Origin: Taklimakanibacter sp021828105
GTDB taxonomy: Bacteria > Pseudomonadota > Alphaproteobacteria > Rhizobiales > Aestuariivirgaceae
Direction of reading: 5' to 3'
Assembly: GCA_021828105.1 (NCBI GenBank)
Contig: JAKATG010000002.1
Coordinates: forward strand, 1 to 64,000
Length of the DNA: 64,000 nucleotides
Under the pieces are notes generated by a model. That model worked only from the letters and a program-made list of their open reading frames with translations, was not told the DNA's origin and ran no database searches. Numbering within the stretch: position 1 is the first letter of the stretch; each line of letters starts with the position of its first letter. A program made the position numbers and the translations under genes. Positions 1 through 8,733 of the stretch are shown one piece after another.

Positions 1-6
1 AGGCAG

Positions 7-97
7 AGCGCCGCGCGCAAGTGCTGTCCAGGATGCCGCCAAAGGCGGCACCGGCGAAGCTGGCGCGAAGCGTCCTGGACAGTGCGAGCACGGCGCT
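7..97. repeat. Nested inverted repeat at the window edge
   Basis: Three nested pairs are visible. AGCGCCG (7-13) pairs with CGGCGCT (91-97), CTGTCCAGGA (24-33) pairs perfectly with TCCTGGACAG (73-82), and an inner hairpin TGCCGCC-AAA-GGCGGCA spans 34-50. I see no convincing reading frame across it. It could be a structured RNA, a palindromic intergenic repeat, or the tail of a gene lying left of the window. The pairing is read from the sequence; the role is unknown. Confidence 0.45.
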
Positions 98-180
98 ACA
101 ATCGACAATCACGGAACCTTCTCGTCCGCTCTTCTCGCGGGGTTACCGCCCCGCAAGACCTTGACTTGTTGGTGGGAGGT

Positions 181-203
181 CCTCTCCCCCGTTGGGGGCG
201 AGG
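181..203 (-). terminator. Hairpin downstream of dctM
   Basis: CCTCTCCCCC (181-190) and GGGGGCGAGG (194-203) form a ten-position stem with one mismatch and a GTT loop, 12 bases past the dctM stop. There is no clear U-tract on the minus strand, so it may be a 3'-end stabilising or Rho-assisted structure rather than a classical intrinsic terminator. Confidence 0.4.
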
Positions 204-215
204 GTAGTCTCATCA

Positions 216-2147
216 TCACTCGAACGATGGCGGTCCGGTGAGATCGCCATTGTCCTCGGTCGGGACCGTGATCTCGATGGTCGAGGGATCGACCGCTGGT
301 CCCGTTCCCTTGTAATGCATGATCATCGCCGGGAAGGCGATGGCGAGACCCACCATGATGAGCTGGATGATGACGAAGGGCACTGCCCCCCAATAGATCT
401 GGCCGGTGGTCACCGGCTGCAGCGTCGCAGCCGTGACACGGTCCTTGTAGGGCGCGCGCGGCGCCACCGAGCGCAAATAGAACAGCGCGAAGCCGAAAGG
501 CGGATGCATGAAGCTCGTCTGCATGTTGATGCCGAGCAGCACGCCGAACCAGATGAGATCGACGCCGAGCGCCTCGGCCGGCCCCGCGAGCAGCGGCACG
601 ATGATGAAAGCGAGCTCGAAGAAATCGAGGAAGAAGGCGAGGACGAAGACGAGCAGGTTGACGAAGACGAGGAAGCCGAGCTGGCCGCCCGGCAGGCTGA
701 CCAGCAGATGCTCGACCCATTTATGGCCGTCGACGCCATAGAAGGTGAGCGAGAAGACACGCGCACCGATCAGGATGAAGATGACGAAGGCGGAAAGGTT
801 CGTCGTCTGCTCGAGTGCCTGGCGCAACAGGCCGAAATTGAGTTGGCGGCGCGCCAGCGCGAGCAGCAGCGCGCCCGCCGCTCCCATGGCGCCGCCCTCG
901 GTCGGCGTGGCGATGCCCTGGAAGATCGTGCCCAGCACCAGGAAGATGAGGATGAGCGGTGGCAGGAGATCGGCGATGATCTTCCACACTGCGCCCGCCA
1001 CCGGCCGCGAGGGCGCATTGAGGAGCGACACGCCGCCGCCGATGAGGCCGAGCAGTGCTACGAAATAGACCCATTCGCCGGCGATCCAGGCGATGATGTC
1101 GAGAAGGTAATCGAGGCCGCGTTCGGAAGCGGGCGGCAAGGCGACAAAACCGGCATGGAAGGCCTGGGCGGCTTTCCACAGGGCACCCAAGGCGAGGAGC
1201 AGGAAGAGTGCGCCCAGGATCATTGACAAGATCTTCGGCAGATAGCGCAAGGCGGCAACATAGACGAGATAGACCAGGGCGAAGGCGCCGAGCATCGCCA
1301 GCATGCGTCCCCCTCCGCCGACGAAGCGCGCCTCGATCGCCTCGCTGACCCCGGGTACGAAGGCGTTGATCAGGTCGATGCCGAGCTTGGGCGCGAACAG
1401 CACGATCATACCCCACAGCACCAGCACCAGCGGGAAGGTCACGGCGGTGAGGACCGAACGGTAGTCGGCGCCTTCGCCGAAGGAGCGCGCCTCGGCCGGC
1501 AGTGCCGGCGCCGCTTTCGGATAGATCATCGTCATGATGAAGACGTAGGTCATGTAGAGCGCGGTGAGCACGAGGCCCGGGATGATGGCGCCGGTATACA
1601 TGTCGCCGACCGAGCGGCCGAGCTGATCGGCGAGGATGATGAGGACGAGGCTTGGCGGGATGATCTGCGCCAAGGTGCCGGAGGCGGCGATGACGCCCGA
1701 TGCCATGCGCCGGTCATAGCCATAGCGCAGCATGATGGGGAGCGAGATCAGCCCCATGGCGATGACGGAAGCCGCGACGACGCCGGTGGTGGCGGCGAGA
1801 AGAGCGCCGACAAAGATCACCGCATAGGCGACACCGCCTCTCACCGGACCGAAGAGCTTGCCCGCGGTGTCGAGCAATTCCTCGGCCATGCCGGATCGTT
1901 CGAGAATGAGCCCCATGAAGGTGAAGAAGGGAATGGCGAGCAGCGTTTCGTTCGCCATGATGCCATAGACGCGATCGGGCAAGGCCTGCAGCAGGTTGGG
2001 CGGGAAGAGGTCGAGATAGATGCCGAGCGCGCCGAAGGAGAGGCCGACAAAAGCTAATGAGAAAGCGACCGGATAGCCGAGCAGGAGGAAGATCACCAAG
2101 GCGGCGAACATGATCGGCGCCATGTTGTCGATGAGGAAGGCGGTCAT
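216..2147 (-). CDS. dctM: TRAP transporter large permease (DctM family)
   Basis: Large membrane subunit of a tripartite ATP-independent periplasmic transporter, which imports organic acids or similar solutes using an ion gradient together with a small permease and a periplasmic binding protein. The N-terminus has the family look (hydrophobic segments from residue 8, then LLAIPFFTFMGLILERSG and a long run of helices including the IPPSLVLIILADQ motif). At 643 residues it is about 200 longer than the usual 430, because of an extra hydrophobic stretch in the middle (roughly residues 225-390); such long DctM proteins form a recognised subgroup. It follows dctQ by 18 bases with a GGGAGG ribosome-binding site. 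No dctP gene is visible in the window, so the substrate cannot be named; dctP may lie to the left. Confidence 0.93.
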   Translation of the reverse strand: MTAFLIDNMAPIMFAALVIFLLLGYPVAFSLAFVGLSFGALGIYLDLFPPNLLQALPDRVYGIMANETLLAIPFFTFMGLILERSGMAEELLDTAGKLFGPVRGGVAYAVIFVGALLAATTGVVAASVIAMGLISLPIMLRYGYDRRMASGVIAASGTLAQIIPPSLVLIILADQLGRSVGDMYTGAIIPGLVLTALYMTYVFIMTMIYPKAAPALPAEARSFGEGADYRSVLTAVTFPLVLVLWGMIVLFAPKLGIDLINAFVPGVSEAIEARFVGGGGRMLAMLGAFALVYLVYVAALRYLPKILSMILGALFLLLALGALWKAAQAFHAGFVALPPASERGLDYLLDIIAWIAGEWVYFVALLGLIGGGVSLLNAPSRPVAGAVWKIIADLLPPLILIFLVLGTIFQGIATPTEGGAMGAAGALLLALARRQLNFGLLRQALEQTTNLSAFVIFILIGARVFSLTFYGVDGHKWVEHLLVSLPGGQLGFLVFVNLLVFVLAFFLDFFELAFIIVPLLAGPAEALGVDLIWFGVLLGINMQTSFMHPPFGFALFYLRSVAPRAPYKDRVTAATLQPVTTGQIYWGAVPFVIIQLIMVGLAIAFPAMIMHYKGTGPAVDPSTIEITVPTEDNGDLTGPPSFE

Positions 2148-2165
2148 CAGCTGAGGCCTCCCGCT

Positions 2166-2723
2166 TTATTGATGCGGCTCGAGCGGCGCATGAGACCCGT
2201 GATGCGGATGGGGATCGGGAATGAGGCCCTTCATGACGGCGATGCGCTTGGTGAGCTCGGATATGCCCTGGATGAAGAGCAGGAAGAAGCCGACAAGGAT
2301 GAAGGCGCGGGCCGGCCAGATGATGAGGCCGCCGGCCGAGCCCGACATCTCGCCCGAGCGCAAGGCGCTCCAGACGAAAGGCACGCTCTCATAGGTCATC
2401 AGCGCCGCAAACGGCAGAAGCATCAGCACATGGCCGAAAATGTCTATCCAGTTGCGCCAATTCTGCGACAGACGGCTGGACACGATGTCGATGCGGATAT
2501 GCTCGTTCCTCTGCAGCGTATAGGCGGCGGCCACCATGAAGACGCAGCCGAACAGATACCATTGCAGCTCGAGCCAGGCATTGGAACTGATGTCGAAAGC
2601 CTTGCGGATCACAGCATTGATCGCCGAGACCAGGATGGCGGCAAGGATCAGCCAGATGATGTGACGGCCGATGAAGGCCGTGACCGCATCGATCCAGCGG
2701 CTCAGCCTGAGCAATCCATCCAT
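2166..2723 (-). CDS. dctQ: TRAP transporter small permease (DctQ family)
   Basis: Four-helix small membrane subunit that pairs with the DctM protein encoded directly downstream. Hydrophobic helices are visible near residues 22-40, 55-70, 90-110 and 135-155, and the family signature NEHIRIDIVSSRL sits between helices 2 and 3. The 185-residue length is normal. The C-terminus carries a short His-rich tail (PHPHHGSH) whose meaning is unknown. The start has a good ribosome-binding site (GGGGAAG). It is transcribed away from mmcB and is the first gene of a two-gene unit. Confidence 0.93.
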   Translation of the reverse strand: MDGLLRLSRWIDAVTAFIGRHIIWLILAAILVSAINAVIRKAFDISSNAWLELQWYLFGCVFMVAAAYTLQRNEHIRIDIVSSRLSQNWRNWIDIFGHVLMLLPFAALMTYESVPFVWSALRSGEMSGSAGGLIIWPARAFILVGFFLLFIQGISELTKRIAVMKGLIPDPHPHHGSHAPLEPHQ

Positions 2724-2816
2724 AAGGCACTTCCCCTTTTGTCAGCAGCGAGCAGGAACCCGCTTCAGCCCGGTTGACCGGGTCCTCGATTTGAGGCGAA
2801 ACATTAGAAGGAAAGT

Positions 2817-2844
2817 TTGGCCGGCAACAAGCCTGAATTATAAT
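2817..2844 (+). promoter_or_regulatory. Promoter of mmcB, predicted leaderless
   Basis: A consensus -10 TATAAT (2839-2844) lies 16 bases after a -35-like TTGGCC (2817-2822). Counting seven bases from the last T puts transcription start at 2851, exactly the A of the mmcB ATG, which has no Shine-Dalgarno sequence. The motif match is seen; the leaderless transcript is inferred. Confidence 0.55.
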
Positions 2845-2850
2845 CGTCGC

Positions 2851-3309
2851 ATGATACCTTTGATTAAGCCCGACGGGCGCCAGTCGCCCACCGCCGCCGC
2901 CATCCAGAAAGGCGTGTGCCGGCATCTGCGCGCCGCGGGCTTCGCTACCCTCACGGAATTCACGCTCGCTTCCGGCCGGCGCGTCGACGTGATGGCGCTG
3001 TCGCCTTCCGGCCTGATCTGGATCGTCGAGATCAAGTCGTCGCTCGAGGACTTCCGCGCCGATCTCAAATGGCCGGAATATCGCGATTTCTGCGACCGGC
3101 TCTATTTCGCCATCACTACCGAGCTCACTCCTGAGATCATGCCGGCGGAAGCCGGCCTCATCATCGCCGATGCCTGGGGGGCGGAAGTCCAGCGCGATCC
3201 GGCCGAGCACCTGCTCCACGCCTCGCGGCGCAAGGCGATGACGCTCTCCTTCGCCCGTGCCGCGGCACTGCGGCTGCATGGACTCTATGATCCGGAGAGC
3301 TTTCCGTAA
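2851..3309 (+). CDS. mmcB: MmcB family DNA repair protein
   Basis: 152-residue protein matching the alphaproteobacterial MmcB family (named for mitomycin C sensitivity in Caulobacter), which resembles PD-(D/E)xK nucleases. The key stretch is GRRVDVMALSPSGLIWIVEIKSS, in which the aspartate of RVDVMAL and the E-x-K of VEIKSS fit the nuclease-like active site; a second conserved block is KWPEYRDFCDRLYF. I chose the ATG at 2851 because homologues begin with a similar xPLxKPDGRQS segment and because the promoter above it places the transcript 5' end there; the frame is open further upstream but without a start signal. No clear LexA box is seen. The gene ends just before the convergent regA. Confidence 0.9.
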   Translation: MIPLIKPDGRQSPTAAAIQKGVCRHLRAAGFATLTEFTLASGRRVDVMALSPSGLIWIVEIKSSLEDFRADLKWPEYRDFCDRLYFAITTELTPEIMPAEAGLIIADAWGAEVQRDPAEHLLHASRRKAMTLSFARAAALRLHGLYDPESFP

Positions 3310-3315
3310 GGAATG

Positions 3316-3861
3316 TTACTTCGGCGCGCGCTTGGCGAGAATGCGCTGCAAGGTGCGGCGGTGCATGTTGAGACGACGCGCCGTCTCCGAGACATTGCGG
3401 TTGCACAATTCATAGACCCGCTGGATATGTTCCCAGCGCACGCGGTCCGCCGACATCGGGTTCTCCGGCAGCGCCGCCCGCGCCCCGCCCGCCCCCGTCA
3501 GCGCGCTATAGACCGCATCGGCATCGGCGGGCTTGGCCAGATAGTCGATGGCGCCGAGCTTCACCGCCGTCACCGCGGTCGCGATATTGCCATAGCCGGT
3601 CAAGACCACGGCGCGGGCATCGGGCCTGGAACGATGCAGCGCCTCGATGACATCGAGGCCGTTGCCGTCGCCGAGCCGCAAGTCGACCACGGCATAGCCC
3701 GGCGGCTCCTTCTTCACCTGCTCGACGCCCTCGGCCACGGTCTCCGCCATGCGCACGGAAAAACCGCGCGTCTCCATGGCGCGAGCAAGCCTGGTCAAAA
3801 AAGGCTTGTCGTCATCCACCAGAAGAAGGGTCAGATCCTGCGGCAGGTTGCTGTCGGTCAT
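3316..3861 (-). CDS. regA: Redox response regulator, RegA/PrrA/ActR family
   Basis: 181-residue response regulator. The receiver domain (about 10-125) has the acidic pair D16/D17, the phosphoacceptor D60 in VVDLRLGDGNGLD, and the conserved KPADADAV segment. The C-terminal Fis-like helix-turn-helix ends in NVSETARRLNMHRRTLQRIL, almost the signature of the RegA family, known to control photosynthesis, respiration, nitrogen and carbon fixation genes according to redox state. It lies 49 bases downstream of its partner kinase gene. I use the ATG at 3861, which gives the normal family length; the open frame runs further upstream inside the kinase gene but that is out of frame with it. Confidence 0.94.
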   Translation of the reverse strand: MTDSNLPQDLTLLLVDDDKPFLTRLARAMETRGFSVRMAETVAEGVEQVKKEPPGYAVVDLRLGDGNGLDVIEALHRSRPDARAVVLTGYGNIATAVTAVKLGAIDYLAKPADADAVYSALTGAGGARAALPENPMSADRVRWEHIQRVYELCNRNVSETARRLNMHRRTLQRILAKRAPK

Positions 3862-3910
3862 CAAAATGCACGTCCTTTCCGCCCCCTTATAGGGCGTAAG
3901 TTCCGCTATC

Positions 3911-5305
3911 TCAAACCCCACTCGCGACAGGGTTACGCAGCGCCATGTCGACCCTGTGACGCGGCCAGGAAATGCGCACGCTGGCGCCGTGATCGGGATA
4001 GGTCCGGTTGGCCAGCGCCACCTGGGCGCCGGAGCGCTCGAGCAGGGTCTTGGCGATGAAGAAGCCGAGGCCCATGCCCTCATGGCGCCCGGCCGCATCG
4101 CCGGCATCGCCCGGACCATAGCCCTTGCGCGAGGTGACGAAAGGATCACCCAGGCGGTCGATGATGTCCTGCGAGAAGCCCGGGCCGTCATCGCGCACCG
4201 TGATGGTGACGTCGGAGCCCGACCAGCGCGCCTCGACATCGACCCTGGTGGTGGCGAAATCCGCGGCATTCTCGATCAGATTGCCGAGCCCATAGGTGAT
4301 GGCGGGGTTGCGGTCGAAAACCGGCTCTCCGTCGACCCGCGGCTTGCCGTCATCGGCAGGCTTCGCATCGACTTCGATCGTGACATCGGAGCCGCGCAAC
4401 GGCGCCACGATGTCTTCCAGCATCACCAGCAGCTTCGCCCGGGCCATGATGGCATCGGCGGGCGTGTCGCGATTGGCGAGACGGGACAGGATCTCGCGAC
4501 AGCGCGCCGCCTGGCTGATCAGGAGGTCGATATCCTCAGCCGTGTGGCCGCCCGCCGGCAGTTCGCGCTTCAACTCCTTGGCGACGAGGGCGATGGTGGC
4601 GAGCGGCGTGCCGAGCTCGTGCGCGGCGGCGGCGGCGAGACCATCGAGAGCCGACAGGCGCTGCTCGCGGGCAAGCACCAGTTCGGTCGCGGAAAGGGCG
4701 GCCGACATCTGGCGCGCTTCCTCGGCGATGCGGCGCGCATAGATGGCGGAGAAGACGGCGCCCGACACCAGCGCCGTCCACATGCCGACGATATAGATCG
4801 TCGGCAGCTCGAGCGGCGCCTCGGCGAACCACGGCAAGGGAAAATGATCGAAAGCGAGGAAGCTCGCGCAGACAAAGGCGATGCCGCTCAGAACCAAGGT
4901 CCATTTGATCGGCAGCGAGGTCGCCGAGACGGTGACCGGCACCAGGAAGAGGAAGGCGAAGGGATTCTCCAGACCGCCGGTGAGATAGAGGAGCAGCGCC
5001 AGTTGCAGGATGTCGTAGCCCAGGAGCAGCGCCGCATTGCGGTCGGTCAGGAGATTGCCGCGCCAGCGCAAGGTGAGGAAAATGTTGAGCCAGGCGGAAA
5101 GCGCGATCGCCGCCAGGCACCAGCCGACCGGGAGATCGAAGCCCAGGCCCCAATGCACCATGGCGACGGCCGCCGTCTGGCCCGCGACCGCGAGCCAGCG
5201 CAGCCGCACCAGGGTCTTCAGGCGCAAGCCCAGTTCGCCGGTCAGGAGGCCGGGCAGGAGGCTCGAGCCCTCCTCGGCCGGCGCTGAATTCACATCCGTC
5301 ACCAT
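3911..5305 (-). CDS. regB: Redox-sensing histidine kinase, RegB/PrrB/ActS family
   Basis: 464-residue membrane sensor kinase and partner of the RegA-like regulator. Six hydrophobic segments occupy about residues 36-190. The conserved quinone-binding heptapeptide GGLENPF is at 110-116. The phosphorylated histidine is H229 in AAHELGTPLAT, and the redox-active cysteine corresponds to C269 in QAARCREIL; a Bergerat ATPase domain follows (DDGPGFS, GMGLGFFIAKTLL). These are exactly the features by which this family reads the ubiquinone pool and cytoplasmic redox state. The promoter lies inside the 3' end of purH and the start codon lacks a Shine-Dalgarno sequence, suggesting a leaderless message. 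Confidence 0.95.
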   Translation of the reverse strand: MVTDVNSAPAEEGSSLLPGLLTGELGLRLKTLVRLRWLAVAGQTAAVAMVHWGLGFDLPVGWCLAAIALSAWLNIFLTLRWRGNLLTDRNAALLLGYDILQLALLLYLTGGLENPFAFLFLVPVTVSATSLPIKWTLVLSGIAFVCASFLAFDHFPLPWFAEAPLELPTIYIVGMWTALVSGAVFSAIYARRIAEEARQMSAALSATELVLAREQRLSALDGLAAAAAHELGTPLATIALVAKELKRELPAGGHTAEDIDLLISQAARCREILSRLANRDTPADAIMARAKLLVMLEDIVAPLRGSDVTIEVDAKPADDGKPRVDGEPVFDRNPAITYGLGNLIENAADFATTRVDVEARWSGSDVTITVRDDGPGFSQDIIDRLGDPFVTSRKGYGPGDAGDAAGRHEGMGLGFFIAKTLLERSGAQVALANRTYPDHGASVRISWPRHRVDMALRNPVASGV

Positions 5306-5312
5306 GGCCTAA

Positions 5313-5341
5313 GTTCTAGCAAAGTGCGGGGAAGTCGTCAG
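5313..5341 (-). promoter_or_regulatory. Promoter of regBA, overlapping the purH stop
   Basis: On the minus strand CTGACG (5336-5341) is followed after 17 bases by TAGAAC (5313-5318). The last base of the -10 is 8 bases before the regB ATG at 5305, so transcription would start at or just before the start codon. The -35 covers the purH stop codon, so the two transcription units are packed tightly. Confidence 0.5.
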
Positions 5342-6918
5342 TGCCGGAAGTGGCGCATGCCGGTGAAGACCATGGCGAGCCCCAATTCGTCAGCCGCCTT
5401 GATCACCTCGGCATCACGCATGGAGCCGCCGGGCTGGATGACGGCGGTGACGCCCGCTTCCGCCGCGGTGATAAGCCCGTCGGCAAAGGGGAAGAAGGCG
5501 TCGGAGGCGACGACGGCGCCTTTCGCGAGAGGCTCCGCCTGGCCTGTGGCCTTCGCCGCTTCGGCGCTCTTCGCCGCGGCGATGCGGGTCGAATCGACAC
5601 GCGACATCTGCCCGGCGCCGATGCCGACGGTTGCCCCCTTCTTCGCATAGACGATGGCATTCGATTTCACATGCTTGGCAACGGTGAAGGCGAATTGCAG
5701 ATCGGCAAGCTCTTCCGCCGTCGGCGCACGCTTCGTCACCACCTTGAGGTCTTGCGCCTCGACATGACCTTGGTCGCGCGACTGCAGGAGGAATCCGCCG
5801 GCGACCGTCTTGAACAACGCACCCGGCGCCCGTGGATCCGGCAGGCCCTTGGTGACGAGCAAGCGGAGGTTCTTCTTCTCGGCGATGATCTTGCGCGCCT
5901 CAGCGCTCGCCCCCGGCGCGATGATGACCTCGGTGAAGATCTTCACGATTTCTTCCGCCGACTCGGCATCGATCGCACGGTTGAAAGCGATGATGCCGCC
6001 AAAGGCCGAGACCGGGTCGCAGCTGAGCGCTTTCTTATAGGCGTCAGCGAGCGATGATCCCAAGGCCACGCCGCAAGGATTGGCGTGTTTCACGATCACG
6101 CAAGCCGCCGCGCCGGTATCGAACTCGGCGACGCATTCGAAGGCCGCATCGGTGTCGTTGATATTGTTGTAGGAGAGTTCCTTGCCCTGGAGCTGCTCGG
6201 CGGTGGCAACGCCTTCACGGTTCTCCGGGCTCTTGTAGAAGGCCGCCGACTGATGCGGGTTCTCGCCATAGCGCAGTTTCTGGATGAGCTTTCCGCCTAG
6301 TGCGGCGTAGTCCGGTGTTTCATCCTCAAGCTCGCGCGCAAACCACTGCGCAATGGCCGCATCATAAGAAGCCGTGCGAGCGAAGGCTTTGGCGGCCAAA
6401 TAGCGGCGCGCCTTGTCACTCACCGCACCCTGGTTCGCATCGATGACCTCGAGCACATCATTATAGTCGGACGGATCTACAATCACGGCGAGGCTGCCGT
6501 GATTCTTGGCCGCGGCGCGCATCATCGCCGGCCCGCCAATGTCGATATTCTCGATCGCCACGTCCCATGCGGCGCCCTTCGCCGTCGCCGCTTCGAAGGG
6601 ATAGAGATTGACGACAAGCAGCTCGAAAGGAGCTATCGCCTGGGCCGCGAGTGCCCTCACATGATCGGGATTGCCGCGATCAGCCAGGAGCCCGCCATGG
6701 ATCTTGGGATGCAGCGTCTTGACCCGGCCGTCCATGATCTCGGGGAAGCCGGTGACCGAGGAGACATCCGTCACCTCAAGGCCTCCCGCCTTCAGCGCCT
6801 TGGCGGTGCCGCCGGTCGAGACGAGTTCGACACCGCGCCGGGCGAGTGCGCGGGCGAAATCGACGAGACCCGTCTTGTCGGAAACGGAAAGCAAAGCGCG
6901 GCGTAGGGGTGGCGACAT
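5338..6918 (-). CDS. purH: Bifunctional AICAR formyltransferase / IMP cyclohydrolase
   Basis: 526-residue enzyme for the last two steps of purine synthesis: formylation of AICAR with 10-formyl-THF and ring closure to IMP, in the cytoplasm. The N-terminal cyclohydrolase domain (about 1-200) has LLSVSDKTGLVDFA, STGGTAKAL and GRVKTLHPKIHGGLL. The formyltransferase domain has the catalytic KHANPCG, KSNAIVYAK, FFPFADGL and the C-terminal TGMRHFRH. Length and ends are normal. No Shine-Dalgarno sequence is obvious before the ATG. It lies downstream of the heparinase-family gene on the same strand with a 61-base gap. Confidence 0.97.
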   Translation of the reverse strand: MSPPLRRALLSVSDKTGLVDFARALARRGVELVSTGGTAKALKAGGLEVTDVSSVTGFPEIMDGRVKTLHPKIHGGLLADRGNPDHVRALAAQAIAPFELLVVNLYPFEAATAKGAAWDVAIENIDIGGPAMMRAAAKNHGSLAVIVDPSDYNDVLEVIDANQGAVSDKARRYLAAKAFARTASYDAAIAQWFARELEDETPDYAALGGKLIQKLRYGENPHQSAAFYKSPENREGVATAEQLQGKELSYNNINDTDAAFECVAEFDTGAAACVIVKHANPCGVALGSSLADAYKKALSCDPVSAFGGIIAFNRAIDAESAEEIVKIFTEVIIAPGASAEARKIIAEKKNLRLLVTKGLPDPRAPGALFKTVAGGFLLQSRDQGHVEAQDLKVVTKRAPTAEELADLQFAFTVAKHVKSNAIVYAKKGATVGIGAGQMSRVDSTRIAAAKSAEAAKATGQAEPLAKGAVVASDAFFPFADGLITAAEAGVTAVIQPGGSMRDAEVIKAADELGLAMVFTGMRHFRH

Positions 6919-6979
6919 CGAAGGGCCCCGGCTGTGGCAGAGAGGGCCCGTGATCTAGCACAGGCCACTGTCCATGCCA

Positions 6980-8668
6980 TCAGAAAGGCAGTTCCGGCGC
7001 CCTATTTCCGGGCGTTTCCCGCTTGTCGCGCTTGGCGAGCCGCCGGAAGGCCCAATTCACCCGGTCGTGGCGGCCGATCACGCCCTTGAGCACGATCTGC
7101 TGGGTCCGCCTCGGCTGCGGCAGGCCCGCCAGATAGACGCTGTCGGCGAGATCGATGACGCAGCCCTTGGCGGCGAAGCGCCAGGCGGTGCGGTTGGCGA
7201 GAATCAGCATCACCGTCTCGCCGTCCTTGGACAGGGTCGCCTTGATCGACGGATGGAGATGGAAGCGCAGGACATAAGGCAGGCCCATCAAGGCAGGATC
7301 GCTGGCGCCGTCGCGGACAAGTCGGTCCTCGCCGCGGAAATCATCGCCGGCCACCGACAGATAGAGATCGCGCTCATGCAGGAGATTGCCGGTGAGCACA
7401 TTGCCGCCACGAAAGAAGGTGCCGAAGCTGCCGCTGTCGCTCACCCCGCGCCGCTCGACTTGCGTCTTGCGCAAGCTGCCGGTCAGCCAGCTTAAAGGTC
7501 CTTGCGACCTCTCCAGAATATAAGAGTCGAGGCTCAGCGTGTTATGCGCCGCCGGTCCCGAAGCGGCATAGATCCAGCGCTTCGAGCCGTCGGCGGGAAG
7601 CCCGCAATTGACCACGATGCGCGAGGGCCCGTCGGAGAATTCGAAAGCGAGCGGACCCGAGCAGGCGGCATCCGGGCCGAAATCGGTGATGACGGTGGCG
7701 CCGCCATGCGCCATGCGGCTGAAGCCCGAATAGGCGGCGAGCGAGACGGGACGGCCAAGGGTCGTGTCCTGACCGAAGACGGCGCGCATCTCGCGCACCG
7801 ACGGATCGGCGACGCCTTCGATGACGGCGAGCCCGTCATCGCCATGCGAGAAGAAGCGCAGCATCGGTAGCATGCGCTCAAGGCCGGCATTGAGCCGCTT
7901 CGGCAAGGGCTCGCGCGCGGCGATGATGGCGGAACGCAAGGGCACGAGATCGAGAAGAAGTTTCAAGAGCGTCGCCGGATTGCGCGACACATGGCCGCCA
8001 TCGGGCAGGATCTGCTCGGCGATCGCCGTCTCCAGCCGTTCATAGGCGTGGCTGCGGAAAGTGGCGGAGGATTCGAAGGCGGTCACCGCATAAGCGAGCG
8101 CCAGCGCCTCTTCGATGCGGCCCGGCTCATGCGCCATTTGCGTTGTCTCGCGCGCAATGAGGCGCAGGAACTTGTCCTCGAAGGAAGAGCTCGCACCCTT
8201 GAGAAGGAAGGGCGCATGACGCACCAGGGCCATCAGCCGCACGGCCGCCACGTCGGGGTGTTTCGCTTCCTTGGGGAGGTTGCGCGCCTCGTTCACCCAA
8301 TCGAGGACGAGAGTGCGCGCATAGGCGCGATGCATGGCGGACCCAGCGGCCTCGAGATGGGCGAGCCAGGCGAAGCCATGGAGCTCGATGAGCCAGGCGG
8401 GCTCGAGCACCGGTTTTGCGAAGATGCTGTGGGTTCCGCCGGAGATCGCCTGGCCCGCCAGCACGAAACGGTTGCGATAGATCTGGTGGCCGAGATCGGG
8501 ATTGCCGAGGACGAGCGGAATGATCGGCCTGACGAGCTTCGACGGGCGCCAGCGCCGCAGCAGCCGGCTTCCAAAATCCTGCGCTCTTTCAATAGGTTGC
8601 AAGGTGGCGCCAAGCGCCGCCCTGAGGGCGCCGAACACTTCGAAACGGGACTCAAGGGCACGCAACAT
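6980..8668 (-). CDS. Heparinase II/III family protein
   Basis: 562-residue protein with an alpha-helical N-terminal toroid (about 60-290, with HGFAWLAHLEAAG and several helical repeats) and a C-terminal beta-sandwich lyase-like domain (about 310-540, with YSGFSRMAHGGATVITDFGP, AHNTLSLD and FHLHPSIKATL). Members cleave acidic polysaccharides by beta-elimination, but the alphaproteobacterial group located between rsmB and purH has no proven substrate. No signal peptide is obvious. The neighbourhood is conserved in Hyphomicrobiales, which suggests a housekeeping envelope or polysaccharide role; this is inference. Confidence 0.85.
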   Translation of the reverse strand: MLRALESRFEVFGALRAALGATLQPIERAQDFGSRLLRRWRPSKLVRPIIPLVLGNPDLGHQIYRNRFVLAGQAISGGTHSIFAKPVLEPAWLIELHGFAWLAHLEAAGSAMHRAYARTLVLDWVNEARNLPKEAKHPDVAAVRLMALVRHAPFLLKGASSSFEDKFLRLIARETTQMAHEPGRIEEALALAYAVTAFESSATFRSHAYERLETAIAEQILPDGGHVSRNPATLLKLLLDLVPLRSAIIAAREPLPKRLNAGLERMLPMLRFFSHGDDGLAVIEGVADPSVREMRAVFGQDTTLGRPVSLAAYSGFSRMAHGGATVITDFGPDAACSGPLAFEFSDGPSRIVVNCGLPADGSKRWIYAASGPAAHNTLSLDSYILERSQGPLSWLTGSLRKTQVERRGVSDSGSFGTFFRGGNVLTGNLLHERDLYLSVAGDDFRGEDRLVRDGASDPALMGLPYVLRFHLHPSIKATLSKDGETVMLILANRTAWRFAAKGCVIDLADSVYLAGLPQPRRTQQIVLKGVIGRHDRVNWAFRRLAKRDKRETPGNRAPELPF

Positions 8669-8733
8669 GGGCGTCGTTCAACGGCTCGATCTGTGGACGG
8701 ATGGGGCTGTCCGGCCATTGGATGAGCTTAAGG

